Assembly: GCA_938009905.1 (NCBI GenBank)
Contig: CALLGK010000298.1
Coordinates: forward strand, 1 to 54,803
Direction: 5' to 3'
Source of the DNA: an uncultured Acidimicrobiales bacterium
Lineage (GTDB): Bacteria > Actinomycetota > Acidimicrobiia > Acidimicrobiales > SZUA-35
DNA: 54,803 bases
The position numbers and the translations under genes are program-made. The notes beneath the pieces were generated by a model that worked only from the letters and a program-made list of their open reading frames with translations, ran no database searches and was not told where the DNA came from. Positions 16,808 through 24,453 of the stretch are shown here, piece by piece (the first letter of the stretch is position 1; each line of letters opens with the position of its first letter).

Positions 16808-18172
16808 ATGCTGCTGGCTGCCTTTGTGGGTACGGCAACAAACATCGCCGTTCCGGTGCTGGAAGAAGAGTTCGCGGGCGTTGGGCTCACCAAGATCGCC
16901 TGGGTCATCTCGGCGTTCAACGTTGCCCAAGTCACCTTCATGCTGCTGGGCGGTCGAATCGCTGACCGGATCGGTAGACGCCGCGTATTCATCAACGGCC
17001 TTGGCGTGTTCGCCATCGGAGCTGCGTTGTCTGGCATCGCGCCAACCGTCGATCTGATCATCGCCGCTCGGATCATTCAGGCCATCGGCGTCGCCATGAT
17101 GCTGCCAGCCTCGCTCGCTGCCGTACTTCCTGAGTTTCCACCGGAGCGTCACGGCTCGGTCGTGTCGCTCTGGTCGTCTATGGGCGTGCTCGGAGCAGCG
17201 TCTGCACCCACGATCGCTGCCGTTCTGCTTGAGATCTCGAGCTGGCGCATCGTGTTCTTGGTTGCCATCCCGATTGCGCTCATGGCAATCGTCGCAGCCC
17301 GCAAGGTGATGAGCCCGGGGCTCGTTGCCGAGAACCCGCCACCGCTTGACCTCCTCGGAGCTGCCACCGGCACCGCAGCGGTTGGCGGTATCACCTTTCT
17401 GATTGTGCAGGTGCGGTCGTGGGGTCTCACCGACCCTCGAATCATCGCCATCGCCGTCATCGCGGTACTCAGCGGCGTCATCTTCATTCGCTCCTCGCTC
17501 ACCCACAACGAGCCGCTGTTCGACTTGGAACTGCTGAAGATTCCCAGCTTTCGTGTGATCACGACCGCCGGTGCGATCCTGTCGACGTCCACGTCGGCGA
17601 CCTGGTTTCTCTACCCGCTGTTCATGAGCGACGTTTGGGGCTACACGAACCTTCAGATCGGTCTCGCCATGACACCGGGCCCGGCTGCGCTTGTCCTGTT
17701 TGCGCCACTTGCCGGACGGCTTGTCGACAAACACGGGTACCGCGAGCTGCTGATTATGGGGGCGACCTTCGCCACGCTTGGCACCGCCTGGATGGCGTGG
17801 CGTCTACGTCCAGACGAGACCTATCTCACGGCGTTCTTCCCCGGCACCTGCGCCATTGGCTTCGGTATGGCCTTCATGCTTGGCCCGGCGAACGCCGCGG
17901 CATTGCGTGACATCCCTGAAACCCAACTCGGGGCGGCGAACGCCGCCTACAACATGGCCCGCATGGCGTGCTCTGCGTTCGGGGTCGCCATCACGACAGC
18001 CATTATTGGCGCGGCCCCCGTTGGCGAACGTCTCGAAGAATTCACGATCGGCTGGTGGACGATGACGGCCATCATGAGCATCAGCCCGATCATCTTGCTG
18101 TTGCGATATCCCCGAGCCGGCGGCGCTCAGGTAGGACGAGCCAAGCCGTCCACAACCTCTGCTCCTGGGTGA
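16808..18172 (+). CDS. MFS transporter, DHA2 (EmrB/QacA-like) family
   Basis: 454 residues from ATG 16808, about 14 membrane segments. Motifs: GGRIADRIGRRRVF after segment 2 and the DHA2-type SWRIVFLVAIPIAL. Role: proton-driven drug or metabolite efflux. The start is odd. Upstream of the ATG the frame is open back to a stop at 16751 and encodes a plausible continuation (RPNQALGVAAVA) of membrane segment 1, but contains no ATG, GTG or TTG. The protein may thus begin inside segment 1 or use a rare start codon. The 3' end overlaps the convergent YbaK gene by 46 bp. Confidence 0.85.
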   Translation: MLLAAFVGTATNIAVPVLEEEFAGVGLTKIAWVISAFNVAQVTFMLLGGRIADRIGRRRVFINGLGVFAIGAALSGIAPTVDLIIAARIIQAIGVAMMLPASLAAVLPEFPPERHGSVVSLWSSMGVLGAASAPTIAAVLLEISSWRIVFLVAIPIALMAIVAARKVMSPGLVAENPPPLDLLGAATGTAAVGGITFLIVQVRSWGLTDPRIIAIAVIAVLSGVIFIRSSLTHNEPLFDLELLKIPSFRVITTAGAILSTSTSATWFLYPLFMSDVWGYTNLQIGLAMTPGPAALVLFAPLAGRLVDKHGYRELLIMGATFATLGTAWMAWRLRPDETYLTAFFPGTCAIGFGMAFMLGPANAAALRDIPETQLGAANAAYNMARMACSAFGVAITTAIIGAAPVGERLEEFTIGWWTMTAIMSISPIILLLRYPRAGGAQVGRAKPSTTSAPG

Positions 18173-18606
18173 CCGGCCAGCGTTGCGGGCGGAACGAGCA
18201 ACTTTCGGTCGCGGCTACCGCCGCCAATGATCAGCTGCTCACGCTCCATAACCGCCGCATCGATCCACAGCGGCAGCTCCGTCGAGGTGCCGAACGGTGT
18301 GACGCCACCGATCTGCATCGCGGTGAGCTCAACGGTCTGATCGGCGGAGGCAAACGATGCCTTGCGAACGCCCATGCGCTTGCGCACCACCTTGTTGACA
18401 TCGAGCCGACAGTTAGCCAACACCAGGCACATCACAAACATCGGCGGATCAGACTTACCGGCAACCACGATGGCGTTCGCTGAATCCTCAGGGGCGTAGC
18501 CGTAGGCATCGCAAAACGCAGCCGTGTCGGCCAGGTCGGGATCGCACTCCACGATCTCGTAACTCAGACCAAGTGCTTCAAGTTGTTCGACAACGGCATC
18601 AGACAC
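18127..18606 (-). CDS. YbaK/EbsC-family protein (aminoacyl-tRNA deacylase-like)
   Basis: 159 residues, GTG start. Segments typical of the YbaK fold: SANAIVVAGKSDPP, NKVVRKRMGVRKASFAS (conserved Lys) and the GGVTPFGTSTELPLWID loop. The family hydrolyses mischarged aminoacyl-tRNAs (Cys-tRNAPro, Ala-tRNAPro) in the cytoplasm. Here it is a free-standing domain. Its C-terminus overlaps the end of the convergent MFS gene. Confidence 0.88.
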   Translation of the reverse strand: MSDAVVEQLEALGLSYEIVECDPDLADTAAFCDAYGYAPEDSANAIVVAGKSDPPMFVMCLVLANCRLDVNKVVRKRMGVRKASFASADQTVELTAMQIGGVTPFGTSTELPLWIDAAVMEREQLIIGGGSRDRKLLVPPATLAGHPGAEVVDGLARPT

Positions 18607-18651
18607 GTCAGGAGAATAGTGGCTGGCAACCGCCCTCCGGAACGCCGGTGG

Positions 18652-19218
18652 TTAGAGGTACTGGCCTGGCGGCATTGCCGTATCGGGAGTGCCGCGACGA
18701 CCGTTGAGGATCTCCGCGAGTGAGAACGTGCCGGAGGTAGCACCGTCGAGCACCTCAACATCGCCAAAGGCCGCCTTGGCCTCGGTCACATCGAAATTCC
18801 GAAAGGCGATGTGTGACAGGCAGCGGCCAGGTCGTGTCAGCGCAGGGTGCAGCCGCTCCGGTAGTTCGTTTGTGGTGAGCAACACCAGGATCTTCAACCC
18901 TTGGCCCACGATCCCATCGCCGATGTTGAGCAGACGCGACAGCGACTGACTCGTCCGCAAGTTGTCGGCCCGAACGATGTCGTCCGCGTCTTCGACGACC
19001 AGCACACGCCAGTTTGAACCAGCGTCGTCTGAGTCGAGCACGACTTCCATCAAGCTTGCGGCCCGGGAAAAGACCGGCTCTGCATCGAGCAATACCTGCA
19101 TCCGGGCTTGGCCGCTCCACGCCCGAGCCAGCGCTCGAATTGCTGATGTCTTCCCGGTGCCGGGAGGCCCGTGCCACAGGATGACTCGACCTTCCGGATC
19201 GTCGAGCTCAAGCGTCAT
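18652..19218 (-). CDS. AAA ATPase module, DUF5925-associated type
   Basis: 188 residues from ATG 19218. Walker A is WHGPPGTGKTSAIRAL, Walker B VLVVEDADDI, sensor 1 LLTTNELPERL and the arginine region TRPGRC. This order is that of AAA ATPases that in many actinobacteria are fused behind a DUF5925 domain. The frame stays open upstream of the ATG for about 30 codons and reads plausibly (GLDHPRVASSL) before a stop near 19290. The N-terminal partner ends exactly at this ATG in another frame, so the two could be coupled subunits or one frameshifted gene. Function unknown. Confidence 0.8.
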   Translation of the reverse strand: MTLELDDPEGRVILWHGPPGTGKTSAIRALARAWSGQARMQVLLDAEPVFSRAASLMEVVLDSDDAGSNWRVLVVEDADDIVRADNLRTSQSLSRLLNIGDGIVGQGLKILVLLTTNELPERLHPALTRPGRCLSHIAFRNFDVTEAKAAFGDVEVLDGATSGTFSLAEILNGRRGTPDTAMPPGQYL

Positions 19219-19499
19219 CAGGGAGCTTGCAACTCGCGGGTGATCAAGGCCGTCGGCACCGCCAGCCGCACCTCGGCGAGGTCCGCGCTACCGCCGATCA
19301 TTGTCTCGATACAGACCGGCTCATCACCGGAGAGATACGGCTCAAGGAACCGAGCCCAGATCGTGCTGGCCACCGTGTCCTCGACTCGAAGCACGTGCGC
19401 GGGCGCGTCTGTCGAGAGCCCCTGGCCAGAAACCGAGGCGCGTTGCTCTGCGGAGCTGTTGCCCTTTTCTGGGTGAGAGGTGGTGTTGCTGGTCAACAT
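19218..19499 (-). CDS. Small protein resembling part of a DUF5925 domain, upstream partner of the AAA ATPase
   Basis: 93 residues from ATG 19499. Residues about 33-60 (LRVEDTVASTIWARFLEPY, SGDEPV) resemble the opening of DUF5925 domains; the remaining DUF5925 length is not present. The stop TGA and the AAA start ATG share one base (TGATG). The frame is open upstream to 19613, but that stretch underlies the divergent promoter. Homology is from memory and weak; an independent small protein is possible. Confidence 0.5.
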   Translation of the reverse strand: MLTSNTTSHPEKGNSSAEQRASVSGQGLSTDAPAHVLRVEDTVASTIWARFLEPYLSGDEPVCIETMIGGSADLAEVRLAVPTALITRELQAP

Positions 19500-19632
19500 G
19501 AGCGGAGCATCGTGACAGCTCGTGCTGATGGCCTCAAGCGAGTATTTGATTTCACCTACAGCTGCCGTATCCGGCCGACCGAGCGGCCACAAAACGAACG
19601 CTCTGTTGGCCATTCGATGTCACACTCTCCAC

Positions 19633-20514
19633 ATGTCGGCGGCGCCTGAACACTTGGTCGATGAAGCCACGCCGTGGGTTGACGAGGCACTGGCCGGGCT
19701 CGGGCGAGCCAGAACGGGAGCGATCGAAATCCACCGCGAACGGCCGTGGGCCATCGTCGCGTGGTTCCCCACCAAAGGGGGCCGTGTCTGGCTCAAGGCC
19801 AATCACGAAGCTTTTGGGCATGAGGGAGAGCTACTCCAACTGCTCGCCGACCAACTTCAGGACACGGTGCTCGAACCGCTTGCCGTGCATGCCGAGCAGG
19901 GCTGGTTTCTGGCTGACGACGGTGGCCCAACGGCTGACGAAGAAGGCGCCGCTGCCCCTCCGGCGGAGGCGATCGTTGATTTGTATGTGCGAACACAACA
20001 AGCCAGCACCGCCGTGCTGTCTGAGCTTGCGGGCGCCGGGGTGCCAACGCTGCGAACAGCCCACCTCATCGAGCGTTTCGATGCCGCTGTCGCCCACCCG
20101 CTCGCCGGTGACGGGTCGCAACGCTGCGCCTCGTTGCGCGAGACGGTGTTGGACCTGTGCGGTCGCATCGGCGACGGAGACCTCGTGATCACCAACTCCG
20201 ACGTGAAACCAAGCCACGTCTTCGTTGGTCCGCCGCCTCGCTTGTTCGACTGGGGCGATGCCGTTCTTGCAAACCCCCTGCTCGGCGCCGGAACGATTCG
20301 TCGTTCGTTTGGGGACCCCGCAATGAAGCAATTCGTCGAAGCCTGGGGACGTGACATCAGTTCCCCTGCTGTGGCGGCGGCCACCAGTCTTGTCGATCTC
20401 GTGAACCTCGACGTTTGGCTTCGAGACCCTTCAGCGGCCCTGGATCGGCACCCGGGACAGATCAACAAGCTGCTCCACCAGCTTGCCGACCGCCTCGCGC
20501 AGCCACATTGCTAG
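19633..20514 (+). CDS. Phosphotransferase-fold protein (APH-like) with degenerate catalytic loop
   Basis: 293 residues. The aminoglycoside-phosphotransferase-like outline is visible: a sheet around RPWAIVAWF and RVWLKANHEAFGHEGELL, then ITNSDVKPSHVFVG and LFDWGDAVLANPL. Where active APH enzymes have HGDxxxxN the sequence is NSDVKPSH: the His and Asn are changed but the Asp remains, and the metal Asp of DWGDA is kept. It may be a divergent kinase or pseudo-kinase. ATG 19633 is the best start; divergent from the DUF5925-like gene. A hairpin terminator follows directly. Confidence 0.72.
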   Translation: MSAAPEHLVDEATPWVDEALAGLGRARTGAIEIHRERPWAIVAWFPTKGGRVWLKANHEAFGHEGELLQLLADQLQDTVLEPLAVHAEQGWFLADDGGPTADEEGAAAPPAEAIVDLYVRTQQASTAVLSELAGAGVPTLRTAHLIERFDAAVAHPLAGDGSQRCASLRETVLDLCGRIGDGDLVITNSDVKPSHVFVGPPPRLFDWGDAVLANPLLGAGTIRRSFGDPAMKQFVEAWGRDISSPAVAAATSLVDLVNLDVWLRDPSAALDRHPGQINKLLHQLADRLAQPHC

Positions 20515-20529
20515 ACCTTTTGGCCTAGC
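20510..20529 (+). terminator. Hairpin terminator after the APH-like gene
   Basis: GCTAGACC-TTTT-GGCCTAGC: an 8-bp stem with one mismatch and a TTTT loop, beginning within the stop codon of the upstream gene. Insulates it from the HD-GYP gene 70 bp on. Confidence 0.6.
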
Positions 20530-20600
20530 AGCGACTGGGCAGCTTCGCTCGGCCCTGTTGCGGTGGCCACGCTTCAGAGGGCGGCAAAACAGGTCGATGA

Positions 20601-22613
20601 GTGGTTGTGGCAAATGCCCCCACGCGCGGCGCCCAAGAGGTGGAGGATCGTTGGACTCCATCACCTCTCAAGGCAGGAGCTGTTCGCTTTGTCGCGTTTG
20701 CCTTCCCCATCGTGGCTGGCTGGTTCGCGATTCAGGCTGCCGACCAGTTCTTCTGGCGACCAGCCGGCTGGTTTGGTCTGGTGGCATGGGCTCTCCAGGC
20801 GATTGCGGTTGGTTGGGTAGCATCGCGAGCCGCAAACCGGCTGTCGTCTCGACTCATGCCGCTCGCGTTTCTGTTCGAGCAAACCCTGGTTTTCCCAGAC
20901 GCTGCGCCCTCGCGCTTCGCAACGAGCTTGCGCTCGTCAAGCCTCGGGCCGCTCGAGCGCCAGATCGAAGCGGTGTCGCGGGCTGAGGTTCATGGCAACA
21001 ACCAAGCTGCAGCGCTTCACGCTCTGAGCCTGGTGGCCGCGTTGTCGCGCCACGATCGCTTCACCCGTGGCCATACCGAGCGGGTGCGAGCGTACGCCGA
21101 CCTGATCGCCGAAGAGATGGGTCTTCCACGCGAAGACCGCGACAAGCTCGCCTGGGGCGTCGTGCTTCACGACATCGGCAAGCTCTCAGTGCCAGCGGAG
21201 ATCCTGAACAAGCGATCTGCCCTCACCGACGAAGAGTGGGACATCCTTCGCCATCACCCAGAAGCCGGAGCGGAGTTCGTCGAGCCCCTGCGTCCCTGGC
21301 TTGGTGAGTGGGTCAACGCTGCGGTTGATCACCACGAGCGCTACGACGGCACGGGCTACCCCTACGGGCTCGACAACACTCAGATCTCGCTCGCCGGCCG
21401 CATCACAGCCGTGGCCGATGCGTTCGATGTCATCAACTCAGCCCGCTCCTACAAGGCACCGATGTCGCCTGAAGCGGCACGACAGGAACTTGTCCGCTGC
21501 GCCGGCACCCAATTCGACCCTGCGGTTGTGCGAGCCATGGTGCGGGTGTCGATCAAGAGCAGCCGACGCAACCTCGGAGCGTTTGCCTGGTTGGCGGAAG
21601 CACCCGCAGTGATCCGATCCATCTTGGCCGCAGCCTCAACGCCTGCAGTCGCGGCAACCACCGCGGCAGCGACGATCACCGCAGGTGGGGCGGCTCCACT
21701 TGCGCCGATCGTGGAGAGCATGCCAGCCGAGGTTGCCTTCGCCGCAGAAGAAGTGGTCGACGATCAGGAAACGGAGGTCTGGACCCGTCCATCGACCACA
21801 ACGACGCAGTCAGCCGATCCGGCAATTGAGGGCGAAGAGCCCGTGACTAACAGTGACACTCCGGTTGTCGACGACGTGATGCCGAACGAGGTGCCCGTCG
21901 ACGACGAGCCGTCGCCCGTTCCTACCACCCAGGCTCCACCGGGCCTGGCGCCCACGCCGCCACCCGCGGCCGAAACGGATGGAGCGGCAACCGTGGTCAC
22001 CGTTGCGCCGCCAACCACTGCCGCACCAGTGGACATCACCGTTCCAGCGACCACCACTACGCTCGCAGGGTCCGACCTCGAATCGGTGAGCTTCTTCCTT
22101 GAGAACTCGGTTGCTTCGGGCGACACGACCTCGTCCCTCGAACTTCCCCTCAGCCTCGAACGGCCACAAAACGCTCTGAGCAATCTCGACACAGATCGCG
22201 ACGACATGCCTGGTTTGCTGCTCAAGAAAGACAGCGCAGGACTCACCGGGGACGACCCGGAAAAGACGCAGACCTGGGTCTTCGACGTTGATGAAACGCT
22301 GTCGATCGACCGTGAGGCTGAGTTCAGGCTCGACGTCGCCGAAACGGACTTCGAACGCGGTGTCGTGATCGGCTACGAAGTTGAGGTGCTGCATTGTGCC
22401 GCAACATGCATTGAGCTTGCCTCGGGATCGGCCTCAACAGCATCAAGTCGTAAGTGGTCGTCGACCACGATCGACCTTGGTCAGATCACGACCACCCTCG
22501 AGCCCGGCGATCGCCTCGTGGTGCGCGTCGCCGTTCCCGACTCTGCTTCGGAGTCAGACGTCATGTTTGGCTTCGGTGCCAGAGGCACCCAGTCGTTCCT
22601 GCATTTCAAGTAG
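20601..22613 (+). CDS. Membrane HD-GYP protein with probable exported C-terminal domain
   Basis: 670 residues. Two N-terminal membrane segments (about 27-45 and 50-70), then an HD-GYP domain at about 135-325: HD at 190-191 (LHDIGKLS), HHPEAGAEF, and HHERYDGTGYP at 244-254. HD-GYP domains hydrolyse c-di-GMP or related nucleotides. A further Ala-rich hydrophobic stretch (about 335-375) is followed by a Pro/Thr/acidic linker (380-490) and a C-terminal domain of ~170 residues, with a Cys pair (LHCAATCIEL), ending MFGFGARGTQSFLHFK. The tail is most likely outside the membrane. GTG 20601 is the first start; it is not backed by a clear RBS. Confidence 0.85.
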   Translation: MVVANAPTRGAQEVEDRWTPSPLKAGAVRFVAFAFPIVAGWFAIQAADQFFWRPAGWFGLVAWALQAIAVGWVASRAANRLSSRLMPLAFLFEQTLVFPDAAPSRFATSLRSSSLGPLERQIEAVSRAEVHGNNQAAALHALSLVAALSRHDRFTRGHTERVRAYADLIAEEMGLPREDRDKLAWGVVLHDIGKLSVPAEILNKRSALTDEEWDILRHHPEAGAEFVEPLRPWLGEWVNAAVDHHERYDGTGYPYGLDNTQISLAGRITAVADAFDVINSARSYKAPMSPEAARQELVRCAGTQFDPAVVRAMVRVSIKSSRRNLGAFAWLAEAPAVIRSILAAASTPAVAATTAAATITAGGAAPLAPIVESMPAEVAFAAEEVVDDQETEVWTRPSTTTTQSADPAIEGEEPVTNSDTPVVDDVMPNEVPVDDEPSPVPTTQAPPGLAPTPPPAAETDGAATVVTVAPPTTAAPVDITVPATTTTLAGSDLESVSFFLENSVASGDTTSSLELPLSLERPQNALSNLDTDRDDMPGLLLKKDSAGLTGDDPEKTQTWVFDVDETLSIDREAEFRLDVAETDFERGVVIGYEVEVLHCAATCIELASGSASTASSRKWSSTTIDLGQITTTLEPGDRLVVRVAVPDSASESDVMFGFGARGTQSFLHFK

Positions 22614-22651
22614 GAGCGGGCCACCAACGTTGGTCGAAGTAGTGTCGCGAC

Positions 22652-22957
22652 ATGACCGACGAATTTTGGGATGCGTGCGCACCGCTGATGGCCGAGGGAC
22701 GTTTGGTCGAAGGCACGCTGATGTCTGGCACGTGTGCCAGAACGCCTGAGGGCGAATTCGTTGCGATGCCTCACCACAAGGGCGAAGGCATCGTCGTGAA
22801 GCTGCCCCGAGATCGTGTGGCCGAGCTCATCGACGAGGGCGTGGGGCAGTCGTTTGCCCCGGCCCGCAAGGTCTTCAAAGAGTGGGTTCTCGTCGAGGCT
22901 CACGACGAAGAGCACTGGCAAGCACTTCTGGGGGAGTCGTTGGATTTCGTTGGTTAG
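22652..22957 (+). CDS. Small TfoX N-terminal-like protein
   Basis: 101 residues. The pattern GTLMSGTCARTPEGEFVAMPH, IVVKLPRDRVAELIDEG, PARKVFKEWVLVEA resembles the TfoX/Sxy N-terminal domain (a small alpha/beta fold often found alone in actinobacteria). Cellular role of the stand-alone form is unknown. It lies 38 bp after the HD-GYP gene and could be co-transcribed. Confidence 0.65.
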   Translation: MTDEFWDACAPLMAEGRLVEGTLMSGTCARTPEGEFVAMPHHKGEGIVVKLPRDRVAELIDEGVGQSFAPARKVFKEWVLVEAHDEEHWQALLGESLDFVG

Positions 22958-22969
22958 CGAACCGCTCGA

Positions 22970-23149
22970 CTAGTAGTCGCGGTGAGACAAAAACGGCAGG
23001 AACGCCAGGACCGTTGCGGCGATCCACAGCCAGATGCCGAGCCCTGCGCTGTAGTTCCAGCCAACCAGGCCACCGAGGGGCACAAGACACACGGCCACGA
23101 CCCACGAAGCAACCCGCCAGCGCTGTCGATCGCTCCGATGCTCCGCCAC
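22970..23149 (-). CDS. Small two-helix membrane protein
   Basis: 59 residues from GTG 23149: a basic N-terminus (EHRSDRQRWR), two membrane segments (VASWVVAVCLVPLGG and IWLWIAATVLAFLPF) and a short SHRDY tail. The open frame extends to 23296, but that part is made of the hairpin repeats at 23173-23294 and is unlikely to be coding. No family recognised. Similar short two-helix proteins are common in actinobacteria. Confidence 0.5.
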   Translation of the reverse strand: MAEHRSDRQRWRVASWVVAVCLVPLGGLVGWNYSAGLGIWLWIAATVLAFLPFLSHRDY

Positions 23150-23172
23150 GCCCCAGACGCTATCGCTGCCCC

Positions 23173-23294
23173 AAACGCCAGAGCGTTTTGGCGCCCCAGC
23201 GCCCAAACCACAAGCCGAGCAACCCGCTGCGAGTTGTGAGCGCAACGACCAAGCGGCCGTTTCAAACGCCAGAGCGTTTTGGCGCCCCAGCGCC
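23173..23294. repeat. Two identical 31-bp copies of a double-hairpin repeat, 91 bp apart
   Basis: Exact copies at 23173-23203 and 23264-23294. Each holds two stems: AAACGC-CAGA-GCGTTT, then TTTTGGCGC-CCCA-GCGCCAAAA (the second stem is perfect in copy 2, one mismatch in copy 1). The core TTTTGGCGCC recurs in the terminator at 52944-52967. The copies lie between the small membrane gene and tRNA-Val. REP-like repeats or duplicated terminators are the likely explanations. Confidence 0.8.
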
Positions 23295-23306
23295 AAAAGG
23301 CGGTAA

Positions 23307-23331
23307 GTGAGGCTCGCCCTGCGAGCCTCAC
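23307..23331 (-). terminator. Perfect 11-bp hairpin downstream of tRNA-Val
   Basis: GTGAGGCTCGC-CCT-GCGAGCCTCAC, 11 perfect pairs with a 3-nt loop, 4 bases beyond the tRNA 3' end. Leftward transcription then meets the TTTTGGCGC repeat copy, which supplies Us after the stem. Very likely the tRNA terminator. Confidence 0.75.
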
Positions 23332-23335
23332 GACG

Positions 23336-23409
23336 TGGACCGTACTGGACTTGAACCAGTGACCTCTCGCGTGTGAGGCGAGCGCTCTAGCCAGCTGAGC
23401 TAACGGTCC
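23336..23409 (-). tRNA. tRNA-Val (anticodon CAC)
   Basis: 74 nt. Acceptor arms GGACCGT and ACGGTCC pair perfectly with discriminator A; the D-arm (GCTCAGCTGGCTAGAGC), anticodon stem CTCGC/GCGAG with loop CTCACAC, and T-arm ACTGG-TTCAAGT-CCAGT are all regular. The anticodon CAC is at 23375-23373 and reads GUG. The CCA end is not encoded. Confidence 0.97.
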
Positions 23410-23439
23410 GAGGAGCCTCAAACCCTAGCGTGCGCAGCG

Positions 23440-24453
23440 TCAGGTCCGGCCGTACTTCCGCGTTTTGGCACCGGCTTTGGCGGCCTGCACGCAGATGAAG
23501 TCGTGGGCGATGTGGGCGGCGGCGTACGCCGTGATCTCGCTGACGTCGTACGCCGGGGCCACTTCTACGACGTCCATGCCAACGATGTTCAACGGTTCCA
23601 TGCCCTTGATGGCCTCAATGGCCTGGGCCGAGCTGAGTCCGCCAGACACGGGCGTGCCCGTGCCGGGGGCGAATGCCGGGTCGAGACAGTCGATGTCGAA
23701 GGTGAGATACGCCTTGTTGTCGCCAACGATTTCTTCGATCACGTCGAGTACAGCCGGGATGCCCTCTCGATGAACCCACGGCGCTCCGAGGATCGTGAAG
23801 CCATACTCGTCGTCATTCATCGTGCGGATGCCGATCTGCACTGACTTCGTGGGGTCAACGATTCCTTCGTCGACGGCTCGGCGAAACATCGAACCGTGAT
23901 CGAGCCGACCTTCCTGGTCTGGCCACGTGTCGCAGTGAGCATCGAAGTGGATGAGCGACAGCGGGCCGTGCACGGCAGCGTGCGCTTTCAGCAGCGGATA
24001 CGTCACGAAGTGATCGCCGCCGAAGGTCACCATCATCGTGTCGGTGGCCAGAATCTCGGCTGCGTGGGCCTCGATTCGTAGCACCGCGTCGGCGGGGTAG
24101 CCGTAATCGATAAAGCAGTCTCCGTAGTCAACAACGGCCAATGTGTCGAACGGATCGAACCCCCATGGGTAGGCGTCAAGCTCGGCCAAGCCGGTGGACG
24201 CGGCCCGAATGGCCCGCGGCCCTCCGCGGGCTCCCGCCCGGTTGCTGGTCGCCATATCGAAGGGAATGCCGCTGACCGCGATGTCGATGCCGTCGAGATC
24301 ACGGGTGTACTTACGGCGCAGAAATGAAAGGGCACCGGCGAACGTCATTTCTGGCGTTCGGCCATAGGGCGACGTCGATCGGAAGGCGAAGTCGCCCGAG
24401 TCTGGATTGTGGTCTGCCAGCCGGCGTTCGGCGTCAGAGGGCTGATCGGTCAT
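23440..24453 (-). CDS. Ureohydrolase (agmatinase/arginase family)
   Basis: 337 residues. All manganese-site motifs are present: GGDH (H148), HFDAHCD (D171, H173, D175) and DIDCLDPAFAPGTGTP (D253, D255). The enzyme removes urea from a guanidino compound: agmatine, guanidinobutyrate or similar. After GGDH the usual Ser is Phe (GGDHFVTYP), next to the pocket, which may mark a different substrate. The ATG overlaps the GNAT stop by 4 bases; third gene of a tightly overlapping operon. Confidence 0.92.
   Translation of the reverse strand: MTDQPSDAERRLADHNPDSGDFAFRSTSPYGRTPEMTFAGALSFLRRKYTRDLDGIDIAVSGIPFDMATSNRAGARGGPRAIRAASTGLAELDAYPWGFDPFDTLAVVDYGDCFIDYGYPADAVLRIEAHAAEILATDTMMVTFGGDHFVTYPLLKAHAAVHGPLSLIHFDAHCDTWPDQEGRLDHGSMFRRAVDEGIVDPTKSVQIGIRTMNDDEYGFTILGAPWVHREGIPAVLDVIEEIVGDNKAYLTFDIDCLDPAFAPGTGTPVSGGLSSAQAIEAIKGMEPLNIVGMDVVEVAPAYDVSEITAYAAAHIAHDFICVQAAKAGAKTRKYGRT

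Noticed and set aside
16700-17734. A 344-codon antisense frame over the DHA2 transporter
   Set aside because: Highly charged, Asp/Arg-rich, no domain; a shadow of codon bias in the membrane protein gene.
23173-23409. tRNA-linked integration site (attachment site duplication)
   Set aside because: No integrase nearby and no second copy of the tRNA 3' end was found; the repeats do not derive from the tRNA.
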